A DNA stretch of 64,000 nucleotides from an uncultured Oscillospiraceae bacterium (GTDB lineage Bacteria > Bacillota > Clostridia > Oscillospirales > Ruminococcaceae). Where the stretch lies: assembly GCA_900540595.1 (NCBI GenBank), contig UQGL01000006.1, forward strand, positions 1 through 64,000, in the 5' to 3' direction. This document shows, piece by piece, positions 16,432-25,664 of the stretch. A program made the position numbers and the translations under genes. Within the stretch, counting starts at the first letter, position 1. The number at the start of each line of letters is the position of its first letter. The notes below the pieces were generated by a model, which was given only the letters and a program-made list of their open reading frames with translations, was not told the origin of the DNA and searched no databases.

Positions 16432-17305
16432 GAAAAAAAGTTCTTTTCTGGCCCGTTTCCGGGGCTGGATTCAGGCAGGCGCGGCACTGCTGACGAACAT
16501 CCACCTGCCGAATTTTGCCAAGGGTGTTCTGTATCAGGGCAAGGGAAAAACAGTTTGCGTACCGGGGCTGAACTGCTACTCCTGCCCGGGCGCGGCGGGG
16601 GCCTGCCCGATCGGCGCGTTTCAGGCTGTGGTCGGCTCGTCAAAATTCCGGTTTTCTTATTATATTACCGGCATCCTGATTTTGTTGGGGGTGCTGCTGG
16701 GGCGGTTTATCTGCGGCTTTCTCTGCCCGTTCGGCTGGCTGCAGGAGCTTTTGCATAAGATCCCCTCGCCCAAGCTCTCCACCAAGCGACTGAAGCCGCT
16801 GCGCTATTTGAAGTACGCCGTGCTGCTCATCATGGTGGTGCTGCTGCCTGCGCTTGTTGTCAATGAGATGGGAATGGGTGATCCGTTCTTCTGCAAGTAT
16901 CTCTGCCCGCAGGGTGTGCTGGAGGGTGCGATTCCCCTCTCGCTGACCAATGCAGGGATACGCGCCGCGCTCGGCAAGCTGTTCAGCTGGAAGCTCTGCA
17001 TCCTGCTGGCGGTCGTTGCTGCCAGTGTGGTGTTTTACCGCCCGTTCTGCAAGTGGCTCTGCCCGCTGGGGGCCTTTTACGCGGTCATGAACCGAGTATC
17101 TCTTTTCCAGATGCGGGTAGACACCGACAAATGCGTGTCCTGCGGTGCCTGTGCGCGGGCCTGCAAGATGGATGTGGATATTACAAAGACACCAAACCAC
17201 GCGGAGTGTATCCGCTGCGGTATGTGTATAAAATCCTGCCCCACCAAGGCGATACACTATCAGTACGGCTTTGGCGATAAGGCAGATAACAGTAAGGAGA
17301 TTTGA
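16424..17305 (+). CDS. Membrane polyferredoxin (NapH/YccM-like 4Fe-4S protein)
   Basis: The roughly 293-residue protein has five or so membrane helices and paired cysteine motifs: CYSCPG...CPIG, CGFLCPFG, CKYLCPQG and CKWLCPLG. A C-terminal two-cluster ferredoxin follows (CVSCGACARACK and CIRCGMCIKSCP). It resembles NapH and other proteins that carry electrons from cytosol to the outer face. I chose TTG at 16424, because GGAG lies ten bases upstream and the product begins MDKKK like relatives. A GTG at 16415 is possible. It is coupled to the CxxC peptide before it and followed by a TlpA-like thiol protein, its probable electron acceptor. Confidence 0.82.
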   Translation: MDKKKSSFLARFRGWIQAGAALLTNIHLPNFAKGVLYQGKGKTVCVPGLNCYSCPGAAGACPIGAFQAVVGSSKFRFSYYITGILILLGVLLGRFICGFLCPFGWLQELLHKIPSPKLSTKRLKPLRYLKYAVLLIMVVLLPALVVNEMGMGDPFFCKYLCPQGVLEGAIPLSLTNAGIRAALGKLFSWKLCILLAVVAASVVFYRPFCKWLCPLGAFYAVMNRVSLFQMRVDTDKCVSCGACARACKMDVDITKTPNHAECIRCGMCIKSCPTKAIHYQYGFGDKADNSKEI

Positions 17306-17307
17306 GT

Positions 17308-18198
17308 ATGAAACGAATTGCAGCAATTTTGACCAGCATGGTTCTGGTATTTTCCCTCGCCGCCTGCGGCAGCCAGCAGGCAGGCACTGCCGCCGGCAGC
17401 GAAGCAGCCTCCACCGCCAGCAGTGAAGCAGCCTCCGTCGCACAGACCAAAACCGAGGAGCAGCTTCTTGCAGAGGAAAACGACATTCTGGGCGCGAACG
17501 ATGAACTGTGGGAAAAGGTTTTTGCCTCGATGGACAAGAATGTGACGCAGACCACCCTCAGCAACAATTACGGCGAGTTCCTTATGAGTGCCGTGGACAA
17601 CGCGAAGGATCAGTTCACCGAGGAGGAGTACGCCTCCCTCAAGGCGGACGCTGATAAGATCCGGGAGATCGAAAATCAGATCGCAGCCCTTCCTCAGGAG
17701 GATGCCGCCAGCCAGAGCGCAGCGGAGAACGGCAGCACCTTCCCCCAGTTTGAGGGTAAGGACCTTGACGGCAACAGCGTTGATAGCAGCCTGTTTGCCA
17801 ACAATGCGTTCACCGTTGTAAACTTCTGGTTCAGCGGCTGCAAGCCCTGCGTGGATGAGATGGATGACCTTGACGCACTCAACCAGCGCATCAAGGAGCA
17901 GGGCGGCGAGGTCATCGGCGTCAATACCGAGACACTGGACGGCAACGCGGACAACATCGCCACGGCCAAGAAAATTCTGGAATCCGCAGGCGCATCCTTC
18001 CGCAATATCTACTTTGACCCTAACGGCGAGGCCGGTAAGTTTGCACTGGGCATCATGGCCTTCCCCACTACCTGTGTTGTGGACCGTCAGGGCAACATCG
18101 TCGGGGAGCCGATCATGGGCGGCATCGATCAGGAGGCCAACATGGCTACGCTGGAAAAGCTGATTGCCGAAGCCGTTGCAAACGATACCGGAAAATAA
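17308..18198 (+). CDS. TlpA-like thioredoxin-fold lipoprotein
   Basis: The 296-residue lipoprotein (lipobox SLAAC) has an Ala/Ser/Glu tether and a helical region (about 60-130). A TlpA/ResA thioredoxin domain with active site CKPC in VNFWFSGCKPC, and a cis-Pro segment (AFPTTCVV), complete it. It faces the wall side and would reduce or exchange disulfides. AAGGAGA seven bases upstream fixes the ATG at 17308, two bases after the polyferredoxin stop. The order CxxC peptide, polyferredoxin, TlpA lipoprotein suggests an electron relay that keeps this CKPC site reduced (inference). Confidence 0.85.
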   Translation: MKRIAAILTSMVLVFSLAACGSQQAGTAAGSEAASTASSEAASVAQTKTEEQLLAEENDILGANDELWEKVFASMDKNVTQTTLSNNYGEFLMSAVDNAKDQFTEEEYASLKADADKIREIENQIAALPQEDAASQSAAENGSTFPQFEGKDLDGNSVDSSLFANNAFTVVNFWFSGCKPCVDEMDDLDALNQRIKEQGGEVIGVNTETLDGNADNIATAKKILESAGASFRNIYFDPNGEAGKFALGIMAFPTTCVVDRQGNIVGEPIMGGIDQEANMATLEKLIAEAVANDTGK

Positions 18199-18220
18199 CA
18201 AAAAGATAAAGCACAGCCGT

Positions 18221-18259
18221 ACCGAACCCCTGCTGCCCGATGGACAGCAGGGGTTCGGT
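18221..18259. terminator. Strong hairpin after the TlpA gene
   Basis: A perfect 15-bp stem (18221-18235 with 18245-18259, 9-base loop). There is no clear U-tract on the plus side, while an A-rich run upstream gives one on the minus side. It lies in the 178-base gap before nth and is best read as the operon 3' end. Confidence 0.65.
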
Positions 18260-18315
18260 GCTGCCCGGGCAAAAACATTTACCGCATTGTGTCCCAAAAC
18301 ATCATACTTCTGGAC

Positions 18316-18344
18316 TTGATTAGAGGGCAGTATCGTGGTAATAT
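18316..18344 (+). promoter_or_regulatory. Promoter of nth-gntR
   Basis: TTGATT (18316-18321) and TAATAT (18339-18344) with a 17-base spacer. The nth GTG start is 32 bases downstream. Confidence 0.65.
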
Positions 18345-18376
18345 TAAAGAAATAGCACGAAACGGAGAAATACACG

Positions 18377-19024
18377 GTGACCAAGAAGGAACTCGCAGCG
18401 GTCTGTATTGCGCGGCTTAAGGCTGAATACCCGGCAAGTGACTGCACGCTGGACTATGACCACGCATGGCAGTTGCTGGTGTCGGTGCGTCTGGCAGCCC
18501 AATGCACCGATGCACGGGTGAATGTCGTTGTGCAGGAGCTGTTTGCCCGGTTCCCCGGCGTCAGGGAGCTGGCCGCCGCCAGCCCGGAGGAGATCGAAGC
18601 CATTGTCAAGCCCTGCGGGCTGGGCTACAGCAAGGCGCGGGATATTTCCGCCTGTATGCGGATGCTGCGGGATAAATTTGACTGCCGTGTGCCCGATGAT
18701 TTTGATGCGCTGCTCTCCCTGCCGGGGGTTGGCCGCAAAAGTGCCAACCTGATAATGGGGGATGTCTTCGGCAAGCCGGCCATTGTGACAGATACCCACT
18801 GCATCCGCCTGTGCAACCGCATCGGTCTTGTGGACAACTGCAAGGACCCGGCCAAGGTCGAGAAGGCGCTGTGGAAGATCATCCCCCCCGAGGAGGGAAA
18901 CGGCTTCTGCCACCGCCTGGTGGATCACGGCCGCGCAGTCTGCACGGCGCGCACAAAGCCTTACTGTGACAAATGCTGTCTGGCCGATATCTGCCGGGCA
19001 CGAAAGGAATTTGCCAATGAATAA
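18377..19024 (+). CDS. nth: Endonuclease III
   Basis: This 215-residue DNA glycosylase/AP lyase removes oxidised pyrimidines in base-excision repair. The helix-hairpin-helix LPGVGRKSAN holds the catalytic Lys121, and Asp139 in TDTH is the second catalytic residue. A C-terminal [4Fe-4S] site is present (Cys 189, 197, 200, 206), with the first spacing one residue longer than the usual CX6C. The common ILSAQTTD segment reads VRLAAQCTD. The start is a GTG with GGAG nine bases upstream. Its 3' end overlaps the GntR gene by eight bases. Confidence 0.92.
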   Translation: MTKKELAAVCIARLKAEYPASDCTLDYDHAWQLLVSVRLAAQCTDARVNVVVQELFARFPGVRELAAASPEEIEAIVKPCGLGYSKARDISACMRMLRDKFDCRVPDDFDALLSLPGVGRKSANLIMGDVFGKPAIVTDTHCIRLCNRIGLVDNCKDPAKVEKALWKIIPPEEGNGFCHRLVDHGRAVCTARTKPYCDKCCLADICRARKEFANE

Positions 19025-19769
19025 AACGACGGAAAACCGCCTTGGCGGCGAGCTGCGCAGCCAGCAGACCGCCCAACGCCTGCTGGAGGAGCTGCGCGAT
19101 GGAATCTACGCTGCCGCACCACAGCTGCCCAGTGAGTTGGAGCTGGCTGAGGCGCTGGGGGTTAGCCGCACCGTGGTGCGCGATGCCCTGAGTGAGCTGG
19201 AGCGCGACGGTTATCTGGAGCGGGTGCGCGGCATCGGTACGCTTGTCAACCGCGATGTGCTGATGGTTGAGAACCGCATGGATCAGAAGTTGGAGTTCAA
19301 CAAGATGATCCGCGCAATCGGGCGGGTGCCGCACAGCGATAACCTGATGGTCACACGGGAAACCGCAACGCCCGAACTGATGGAGCGGCTGGCCCTTGAC
19401 CCGGAGAAGGAACATACGCTGGTGTTTGTGCGCCGCCGCGTGCTGGCAGATGAAACGCCGGTGCTGTACTCCACCGATATTCTGCCGCTGGCACTGTTCG
19501 GCGGCAAGCGGCTTGATGCAATCGACTTCAGCCGCCCGATTTTTGAGATCGTTGAGCAGCACTGCCGCGTGGAGGTAGCCGAGACATTGACAACGCTGCA
19601 CGCTGTAATGGGTACACTGGGCATCCGCCGCCAGCTGGGGCTGCGCCCGGAGCAGGCACTTTTGCAGCTGGATGAGATCTGCTACTCCCGCACCTGCAAG
19701 CCGGTGCTTTGCTGCCAGACCTGCTACACGGATTTCTTTGATTTTGCCATGGTGCGCAAACTGGTTTGA
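19017..19769 (+). CDS. GntR-family regulator with UTRA domain
   Basis: The 250 residues form an N-terminal GntR winged helix (LPSELELAEALGVSRTVVRDALSELERDGYL...GIGTLV) and a UTRA effector domain (about 95-245) of the HutC subfamily. AAGGA precedes the ATG at 19017, inside the end of nth. UTRA regulators usually sense sugar phosphates, amino acids or nucleoside-type ligands. The ligand is not predictable here. The next gene is pyrB, but no evidence ties the regulator to it. Confidence 0.85.
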   Translation: MNKTTENRLGGELRSQQTAQRLLEELRDGIYAAAPQLPSELELAEALGVSRTVVRDALSELERDGYLERVRGIGTLVNRDVLMVENRMDQKLEFNKMIRAIGRVPHSDNLMVTRETATPELMERLALDPEKEHTLVFVRRRVLADETPVLYSTDILPLALFGGKRLDAIDFSRPIFEIVEQHCRVEVAETLTTLHAVMGTLGIRRQLGLRPEQALLQLDEICYSRTCKPVLCCQTCYTDFFDFAMVRKLV

Positions 19770-19824
19770 TTGTAAGCGGCATATCGCCGCTTAGAATATA
19801 GAGCTATTATAAAGGGGATTGTGT

Positions 19825-20778
19825 ATGAGACATTTGATCGACCCGGCGGATTTTACGCTGGAAGAAACGCTCAGCCTGATGGACCTTGCCGACCGTATCC
19901 ACGATGATCCGGCCGCTTATAAAGATGTTGCCGCGCGCAAGCGTCTGGCAACGCTTTTCTACGAGCCGAGCACCCGTACCCGCCTTTCGTTTGAGGCAGC
20001 CATGCTGAACCTGGGCGGTCAGGTACTGGGCTTCCCCGATGCCGGTGTTTCCAGCGCCTCCAAGGGCGAAACCGTAGCCGATACCATCCGCGTGATCAGC
20101 TGTGTGGCAGACATTGCTGCCATGCGCCACCCCAAGGAGGGTGCCCCGCTGCGCGCGTCCCGCTACAGCCGCATTCCGGTCATCAACGCCGGTGACGGCG
20201 GCCACAGCCACCCCACCCAGACGCTGCTGGACATGATGACGATCCGCCAGCGCAAGGGGCACCTGGATCATCTGACCATCGGCTTCTGCGGCGACCTGAA
20301 GTTTGGCCGCACGGTGCACAGCCTGATCAAGAGCCTGTCCCGTCTGCCGGGCATGAAGTTTGTGCTCATCTCACCCGAGGAGCTGCGCGTGCCGGATTAC
20401 ATCATCAGCGAGATCCTCGAGCCTAACAACATCCCCTATGTTGAGACACGCAGCATGGAGGAGGCTCTGCCCGATTTGGACGTCCTCTACATGACCCGCG
20501 TCCAGCAAGAGCGGTTCTTTAATGAAGAAGATTACATCCGTCTGAAAAACAGCTATGTCCTGACAAAGGAAAAGCTGGCTCTGGCCCCCGCGGATATGCC
20601 GGTGCTGCATCCCCTGCCCCGTGTGAATGAGATCACGCTGGACGTGGATGACGACCCGCGCGCAGCGTACTTTGACCAGGTGCAGAACGGTGTCCATATG
20701 CGCATGGCGCTGATCATGACTTTGCTGGGTCTCAAAGACCCCAAGACCGGGGAGGTAGCGTTCAATGTTGAAGGTTGA
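19825..20778 (+). CDS. pyrB: Aspartate carbamoyltransferase catalytic subunit
   Basis: The 317-residue enzyme makes carbamoyl-aspartate, the first committed step of pyrimidine synthesis. The carbamoyl-phosphate loop [13 protein letters not shown] and later [20 protein letters not shown] and HPLPRVNEI signatures are all present. AAAGGGG precedes the ATG at 19825. Its 3' end overlaps pyrI by 14 bases, so the two subunits of the allosteric holoenzyme are made together. A small palindrome (AAGCGGC/GCCGCTT) lies in the 55-base gap upstream. Confidence 0.95.
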   Translation: MRHLIDPADFTLEETLSLMDLADRIHDDPAAYKDVAARKRLATLFYEPSTRTRLSFEAAMLNLGGQVLGFPDAGVSSASKGETVADTIRVISCVADIAAMRHPKEGAPLRASRYSRIPVINAGDGGHSHPTQTLLDMMTIRQRKGHLDHLTIGFCGDLKFGRTVHSLIKSLSRLPGMKFVLISPEELRVPDYIISEILEPNNIPYVETRSMEEALPDLDVLYMTRVQQERFFNEEDYIRLKNSYVLTKEKLALAPADMPVLHPLPRVNEITLDVDDDPRAAYFDQVQNGVHMRMALIMTLLGLKDPKTGEVAFNVEG

Positions 20779-21193
20779 TGAAATCCAGAACGGCGTGGTC
20801 ATTGACCACATTACCGCAGGCACGGGTCTGGCGCTCTACCACATGATGGAGCTGGAAAAGCTGAACAATGCCAGCGTGGCACTTTTGCAGAACGTCCGCA
20901 GCCAAAAGGACGGAAAAAAGGACATAATAAAGATCGAGGGCGATGTCAGCAAGATGAGCTTTGATGTTCTCGCCTATGTTGACCCCAAAATTTCTATCAC
21001 GGTCATCCGTGACGGCCATGTGGTGGAGAAGATTCGCCCGGAGCAGCCCAAGCGGCTGGTCAACGTCATCAAATGCACGAACCCGCGCTGCATTACTTCT
21101 ATCGAGGAGGGCTGCGACCATATTTTTGCACTGACGCCGAGCGGCCGCTACCGCTGCATCTACTGTGAGCAGGAGTTCCGCGTCAAACCGTAA
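20765..21193 (+). CDS. pyrI: Aspartate carbamoyltransferase regulatory subunit
   Basis: The 142-residue subunit has an N-terminal nucleotide-binding domain and a C-terminal zinc domain with four ligands (Cys 104, 109, 131, 134 in CTNPRC and CIYC). It binds CTP/ATP and holds catalytic trimers together. It is slightly shorter than the E. coli protein (153). It overlaps pyrB and is followed 15 bases later by an Fe-S protein gene in the same direction. Confidence 0.94.
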   Translation: MLKVDEIQNGVVIDHITAGTGLALYHMMELEKLNNASVALLQNVRSQKDGKKDIIKIEGDVSKMSFDVLAYVDPKISITVIRDGHVVEKIRPEQPKRLVNVIKCTNPRCITSIEEGCDHIFALTPSGRYRCIYCEQEFRVKP

Positions 21194-21208
21194 AGTGAGG
21201 TAACTGCG

Positions 21209-21412
21209 ATGGAAAAGCCAAAGTTTCATCTGAATCCCAACGAGGAGATTGTCAAGACCATCCGTGAGGGTTTAAAGCGTACGGGCGGATACTGCCCCTG
21301 CCGTCTGCAGCATATCCCGGAAAATATCTGCATCTGCAGCGAGTTCAAGCAGCAGCTGGCCGACCCGGACTATCACGGCCCCTGCCACTGCGGCCTGTAT
21401 GTGAAGGATTGA
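21209..21412 (+). CDS. Ferredoxin-thioredoxin-reductase catalytic-subunit-like protein
   Basis: The 67 residues carry three CxC pairs: CPC (29-31), CIC (41-43) and CHC (59-61). Plant FTR uses CPC-x16-CPC-x8-CHC. Here the spacing is x9 and x15, but the overall 33-residue span is the same. These cysteines would ligate a [4Fe-4S] cluster and form a redox-active disulfide. AGTGAGG precedes the start. Stand-alone versions are common in anaerobic Clostridia, with thioredoxin or thioredoxin-like targets. The partner is unknown, and linkage to pyrBI may be only transcriptional. Confidence 0.8.
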   Translation: MEKPKFHLNPNEEIVKTIREGLKRTGGYCPCRLQHIPENICICSEFKQQLADPDYHGPCHCGLYVKD

Positions 21413-21439
21413 GGGCTGTTCCGAAGCTGATAAAAATAG

Positions 21440-21483
21440 TAGGGAGGCATCCGTCTGCTACAGGCGGATGCCTCCCTATTTGT
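21440..21483. terminator. Bidirectional terminator between FTR-like and Clp genes
   Basis: A perfect 14-bp stem (21440-21453 with 21465-21478) is flanked by AAAAATAG on the left and TTTGTTTG on the right. It serves the convergent pyrBI and Clp units. Confidence 0.88.
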
Positions 21484-21496
21484 TTGTGCAGCGGCG

Positions 21497-23770
21497 TTAC
21501 ACACAGGCCGTCAGGGTGTCCTGCGTCAGGATGATATGCCCGTTTGCATCGGCATCGGCCGTGTAGACTGTGCCGGGCTGGGCAGTGCCGTCGGCGATCC
21601 GGTCGGCCAGTGCCTGCTCTACTGCACGGCTGACCGTGCGGCGCAGCTCCCGCGCGCCGTAGGGCGGCACCGTATCCCCTGCCAGCGCCTTGGCGGCTGC
21701 GGCAGTATGGCGCAGGGTGTAGCCCTGCCCGGCTGCGCGTTCTTCTAACTCGCAGAGCAGCCGGTCGGCAATGCCTGCCAGCTGTTCCGGGCCGAGCGGG
21801 TCAAACAGCACGGTCTCGTCCAGACGCCCCATCAGCTCGGGGCGGAAGAACTCCCTCGCCTCCCGGATTGCCTGCTGGCCGCGGCGGTCCTTTTCCGCCC
21901 CGGCAGCGCCGAAGCCCATGGGGGCCGTTTGCCCGGCAAGGCACCGCGCACCCAGATTGGAGGTAAGCAAAATGATGGTGTTGGAAAAATCCGCTCTGCG
22001 GCCCTGTGCATCGGTCAAGGTGCCGTCCTCCAAAATCTGCAGCAGCAGGTTTTGAATATCGCTGTGCGCCTTTTCAATCTCATCAAACAGCACAACGCTG
22101 TAGGGGCGGCGGCGCACAGCCTCGGTCAGCTGGCCGCCCTCGTCGTGGCCTACATAGCCCGGAGGCGCGCCGATGAGCCGTGCCACGGTGTGACGCTCCA
22201 TATATTCGGACATATCAAAGCGCAGCAGTGCCTTCTCGCTGCCGAACCAGCCCTTGGCCAGCGTGCGGGCCAGCTGGGTCTTACCCACACCGGTAGGCCC
22301 CAAAAACAGCATCGCGCCGATGGGACGATTGTTCTCCCGCAGGCCGGTGCGGCTGCGGCGTATGGCGGCAGCTACCGAGGCTACAGCCCGCGGCTGGCCG
22401 ATGACCTCTGCGGCAAGGCGCTGCTCCAGCTGTGCAAGCCGCTCGCGCTCGGCCTCTCCCACACGCTCGGCGGGTACACCGCTTGCCTTGCTCACCACAC
22501 GGGCAATGTCTGCCGGGGTCAGCGCTTTTTTCTCGCTGCTGTTTTCGGCAATGCGGCGTGCAGCCGCGGCTTCGTCCAGCAGGTCGATGGCCTTATCGGG
22601 CAGATACCGCCCCGGCAGATACCGCACACTCAGCTCGACTGCCGCATGGATGGCTGTGGACGGGATGGCCACCCCATGGTAGCGCTCATACCGGGGCATC
22701 AGGCCCGCGAGAATCGTTTCGGCAGCGGTTGGTGTCGGCTCCTCGACCATCACCCGCCCGAACCGCCGCTCGAGCGCAGAGTCCTTCTGGATCGTTTTGC
22801 GGTATTCCTCCGGCGTGGTCGCACCGATGAGCTGTATCTCCCCGCGCGCCAGCATCGGCTTTAGGATGCTGGCGGCATCGATAGCCCCCTCCGCTGCCCC
22901 GGCACCGGCAATGATGTGGATCTCATCAATGAACAGGATGGTCGAGCGGTCGCGGTAAAGCTCCTCAAGCAGGTTCTTAAAGCGCTCCTCGAAATCACCG
23001 CGGTATTTCGTGCCCGCCACCATCGAGGCCATATCGAGCGATAAGACCCGTTTGCCCCGCAGGGCCGGGGTAATCTGCCCAGAGGCAATGCGCTGGGCCA
23101 GTGCTTCGGCCAGTGCGCTTTTTCCGACACCCGGCTCCCCCAGCAGGCAGGGATTATTTTTCTGGCGGCGGCAAAGGATCTCCACCATCCGCTCCAGCTC
23201 ACTGTCACGGCACAGCACCGGGTCCAGACGACCCTCCTGTGCAAGGCGGGTCAGGTCGCGGCCGTATTTTTCGCTGGGACGCCCCGTGCGGCTGGCTGCC
23301 ATCCGGGGCTGTGCTGGCAATACCAGCTGACCCGAGAGCTGGCGGCACTCCCGCGCGGCCTGCGGCAGCTCGACACCAAGGGAAAGCATCCAGCGGCTGG
23401 CTGTGCAGGTGGAATCCTCAAGCATAGCACAGAGCAGATGCTCATTTTCGGCCCGGGCAGCACTGGCAGCGTGCGCCCCCAGCACAGCAAACTCCATCGC
23501 CTTGCGCAGCTCCGGTGCAAGGTCGCAGCGGTGCAGCCTGCGCGGTGCGCCTTCGGCCCGGGCGGCACTGCAGTTGGCCAGCGCTGTGGTGGTGACCCGC
23601 TTGCGGCGCAGGAAGTCTGCTGCACTGCCGCGTGCCGTCTGCACCAGCGCCAGCAGCAGATGGCCTGTGTCGGCCTGACAGCAGCCCTGCCGCCCTGCCA
23701 GTACCAGCGCGGTGCGGACGGTGCGCGCCGCCGTGCGTGAAAAACCTTTGTAGCTGTAGACCCAGAACAT
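21497..23770 (-). CDS. Clp-family AAA+ ATPase (ClpA/ClpC type, no middle domain)
   Basis: The 757-residue unfoldase has a divergent double Clp-N domain (1-145), AAA module 1 (Walker [10 protein letters not shown], Walker [10 protein letters not shown]) and AAA module 2 ([20 protein letters not shown]). A C-terminal small domain completes it. The linker between modules (about 420-480) is short and lacks the coiled middle domain and UVR motif of ClpC and the long coil of ClpB. A MGF tripeptide in module 2 fits the ClpP-docking [LIVM]G[FL] loop. Of three nearby ATGs, the one at 23770 has AGGAGG at eight bases. Protease partnership is inferred. Confidence 0.87.
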   Translation of the reverse strand: MFWVYSYKGFSRTAARTVRTALVLAGRQGCCQADTGHLLLALVQTARGSAADFLRRKRVTTTALANCSAARAEGAPRRLHRCDLAPELRKAMEFAVLGAHAASAARAENEHLLCAMLEDSTCTASRWMLSLGVELPQAARECRQLSGQLVLPAQPRMAASRTGRPSEKYGRDLTRLAQEGRLDPVLCRDSELERMVEILCRRQKNNPCLLGEPGVGKSALAEALAQRIASGQITPALRGKRVLSLDMASMVAGTKYRGDFEERFKNLLEELYRDRSTILFIDEIHIIAGAGAAEGAIDAASILKPMLARGEIQLIGATTPEEYRKTIQKDSALERRFGRVMVEEPTPTAAETILAGLMPRYERYHGVAIPSTAIHAAVELSVRYLPGRYLPDKAIDLLDEAAAARRIAENSSEKKALTPADIARVVSKASGVPAERVGEAERERLAQLEQRLAAEVIGQPRAVASVAAAIRRSRTGLRENNRPIGAMLFLGPTGVGKTQLARTLAKGWFGSEKALLRFDMSEYMERHTVARLIGAPPGYVGHDEGGQLTEAVRRRPYSVVLFDEIEKAHSDIQNLLLQILEDGTLTDAQGRRADFSNTIILLTSNLGARCLAGQTAPMGFGAAGAEKDRRGQQAIREAREFFRPELMGRLDETVLFDPLGPEQLAGIADRLLCELEERAAGQGYTLRHTAAAAKALAGDTVPPYGARELRRTVSRAVEQALADRIADGTAQPGTVYTADADANGHIILTQDTLTACV

Positions 23771-23847
23771 CTGCATATCCTCCTCTTGTATCTGCCCATT
23801 GAAAGTATAGACGCCGGACGGATAAATAATCATCGAAATCCGTTGAA

Positions 23848-23883
23848 TCAGGATGTGACAAATTCCTGAATTAGTGGTATAAT
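23848..23883 (+). promoter_or_regulatory. Promoter and candidate operator of the ABC exporter operon
   Basis: GTGACA (23855-23860) and TATAAT (23878-23883) have a 17-base spacer. An inverted repeat, TCAGGA (23848-23853) and TCCTGA (23864-23869), brackets the -35, a typical repressor site position. No regulator gene lies next to it. Confidence 0.65.
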
Positions 23884-23924
23884 AGTGCAGTTACACGCAA
23901 TCTACACATGAGAGGTGGATTTTC

Positions 23925-25664
23925 ATGCACAAATTGATGCGCTACATCAAGGGCTATGAGCGACAAGCCCTGTTGGCGCCGCTATTCAAGATGTTGGAGG
24001 CCTGTTTTGAGCTGTTTGTACCGCTGGTCATCGCCAGCATCATTGATACAGGCATCAAAAACGGGGATGCAGCTTTTATCTGGACGCGCTGCGGCCTGCT
24101 GGTTTTGCTGGCTGCCATCGGTCTTGCCAGCAGCCTGACGGCCCAATACTTTTCCGCCACGGCGGCGCTGGGCTTCGGCACGGCGCTGCGCAGGGACCTG
24201 TACCGTCATATTGACACGCTGAGCTACAGCGAACTGGACGGTATCGGCACCCCCACGCTGGTCACGCGGATGACCAGCGACATCAATCAGGTCCAGAACG
24301 GTGTGAACCTGACCCTGCGTTTGCTGCTGCGCTCGCCGTTCATTGTTATTGGCGCGCTTATCATGGCATTTTCGATCAGCCCAAAACTGACGCTGCTTTT
24401 CCTCGGCGTTACCGTTGCGGTTTCGCTGATCATTTGGGCAATTATGCGGGTCACGGTGCCGATTTACCATGAGGCGCAGAACGGCCTTGACCGTGTGACA
24501 CTGCTGACCCGTGAAAACTATGTGGGTGCCCGTGTGGTGCGCGCCTTTGCCCAGCAGGCCGATGAATTGGCTGCCTTTGTCGAGACAAACGATCATTTGA
24601 AATCGCTGCAGTTTGCAGCGGGCCGCATCTCCGCCCTGATGAATCCCCTGACCTATCTGGTAGTCAACCTCGCCGTGGTGGCGTTGCTGCTGCGCGGCGG
24701 CATGGAGGTCGATGCCGGTGCGCTGACTCAGGGTGAGGTTATCGCGCTGATCAACTATATGAGCCAGATTCTTCTGAGCCTGCTGCGTCTGGCGGATCTG
24801 GTCGTATCGGTAACGCGCGCGTTGGCCAGCGGTATGCGTGTGAATGAGATTCTGAACACCCGCACCACGATGGAGGACCCCGGCACGGCACCGCTCGCGG
24901 TTGACGGTGCTGCCGAGGCGGTCCGGTTTGAGCATGTGGATTTCACCTATCATGGTGCGGGCGCGCCCAGCCTGACCGATATTTCCTTTGCGGCCGGCTG
25001 CGGCGAGACCATCGGCGTGATCGGCGGTACCGGCAGCGGCAAATCGACCCTGATCGATCTGATCTGCCGCTTTTACGACGCCGACCGCGGCATGGTGACA
25101 CTGTTCGGTCACGATGTAAAGCAGTACAGCTTTGCACAGCTTCGCGGCCTTGTAGGGATCGTACCCCAGCAGGCAGTGCTGTTTACCGGTACCATCCGCG
25201 ACAATATGCAGTGGGCCGCTCCGAATGCCACCGATGCGGAAATCTGGGAGGCGCTTGAAATCGCACAGGCCGCAGACTTTGTCCGCAGCAAGCCCGGCAT
25301 GCTGGATGCCCCCGTGGAAACGGCCGGACGCAACTTTTCCGGCGGACAGCGGCAGCGGTTGACGATTGCACGCGCACTGGTACCGAAGCCGAAAATTTTG
25401 ATTCTCGATGACAGTGCCTCCGCGCTGGATTTCGCCACCGATGCAGCCCTGCGCAAGGCTATTAAAGAAAAAACGCAGGGTATGACGGTCTTTATCGTCT
25501 CCCAGCGCGCGGCGAGCGTGCAGCGCGCCGACCACATTCTTGTGCTGGATGACGGCACCTTGGCTGGTGATGCCCCCCATGTCGTACTGCTGCAGAGCTG
25601 TGAGGTCTATAAGGAAATCTGCCTGAGCCAGCTGAGCAAGGAGGAGGTGGCCAAAACACTATGA
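23925..25664 (+). CDS. ABC exporter half-transporter, degenerate ATP site
   Basis: The 579 residues form a six-helix membrane domain (1-310) and an ATPase domain with Walker A GGTGSGKS (about 367) and signature NFSGGQRQR. The Walker B region reads ILILDDSAS, so the catalytic Glu is Asp. The H-loop histidine is Gln (IVSQRA). This is the pattern of the non-catalytic site in heterodimeric exporters such as LmrC/BmrC or TM287. GAGGTGG precedes the ATG. Its stop overlaps the partner gene start (ATGA). Substrates are unknown, with multidrug or lipid export the usual options. Confidence 0.9.
   Translation: MHKLMRYIKGYERQALLAPLFKMLEACFELFVPLVIASIIDTGIKNGDAAFIWTRCGLLVLLAAIGLASSLTAQYFSATAALGFGTALRRDLYRHIDTLSYSELDGIGTPTLVTRMTSDINQVQNGVNLTLRLLLRSPFIVIGALIMAFSISPKLTLLFLGVTVAVSLIIWAIMRVTVPIYHEAQNGLDRVTLLTRENYVGARVVRAFAQQADELAAFVETNDHLKSLQFAAGRISALMNPLTYLVVNLAVVALLLRGGMEVDAGALTQGEVIALINYMSQILLSLLRLADLVVSVTRALASGMRVNEILNTRTTMEDPGTAPLAVDGAAEAVRFEHVDFTYHGAGAPSLTDISFAAGCGETIGVIGGTGSGKSTLIDLICRFYDADRGMVTLFGHDVKQYSFAQLRGLVGIVPQQAVLFTGTIRDNMQWAAPNATDAEIWEALEIAQAADFVRSKPGMLDAPVETAGRNFSGGQRQRLTIARALVPKPKILILDDSASALDFATDAALRKAIKEKTQGMTVFIVSQRAASVQRADHILVLDDGTLAGDAPHVVLLQSCEVYKEICLSQLSKEEVAKTL

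Noticed and set aside
21497..23770. ClpB disaggregase
   Set aside because: No long coiled middle domain, and a ClpP-type docking loop is present.
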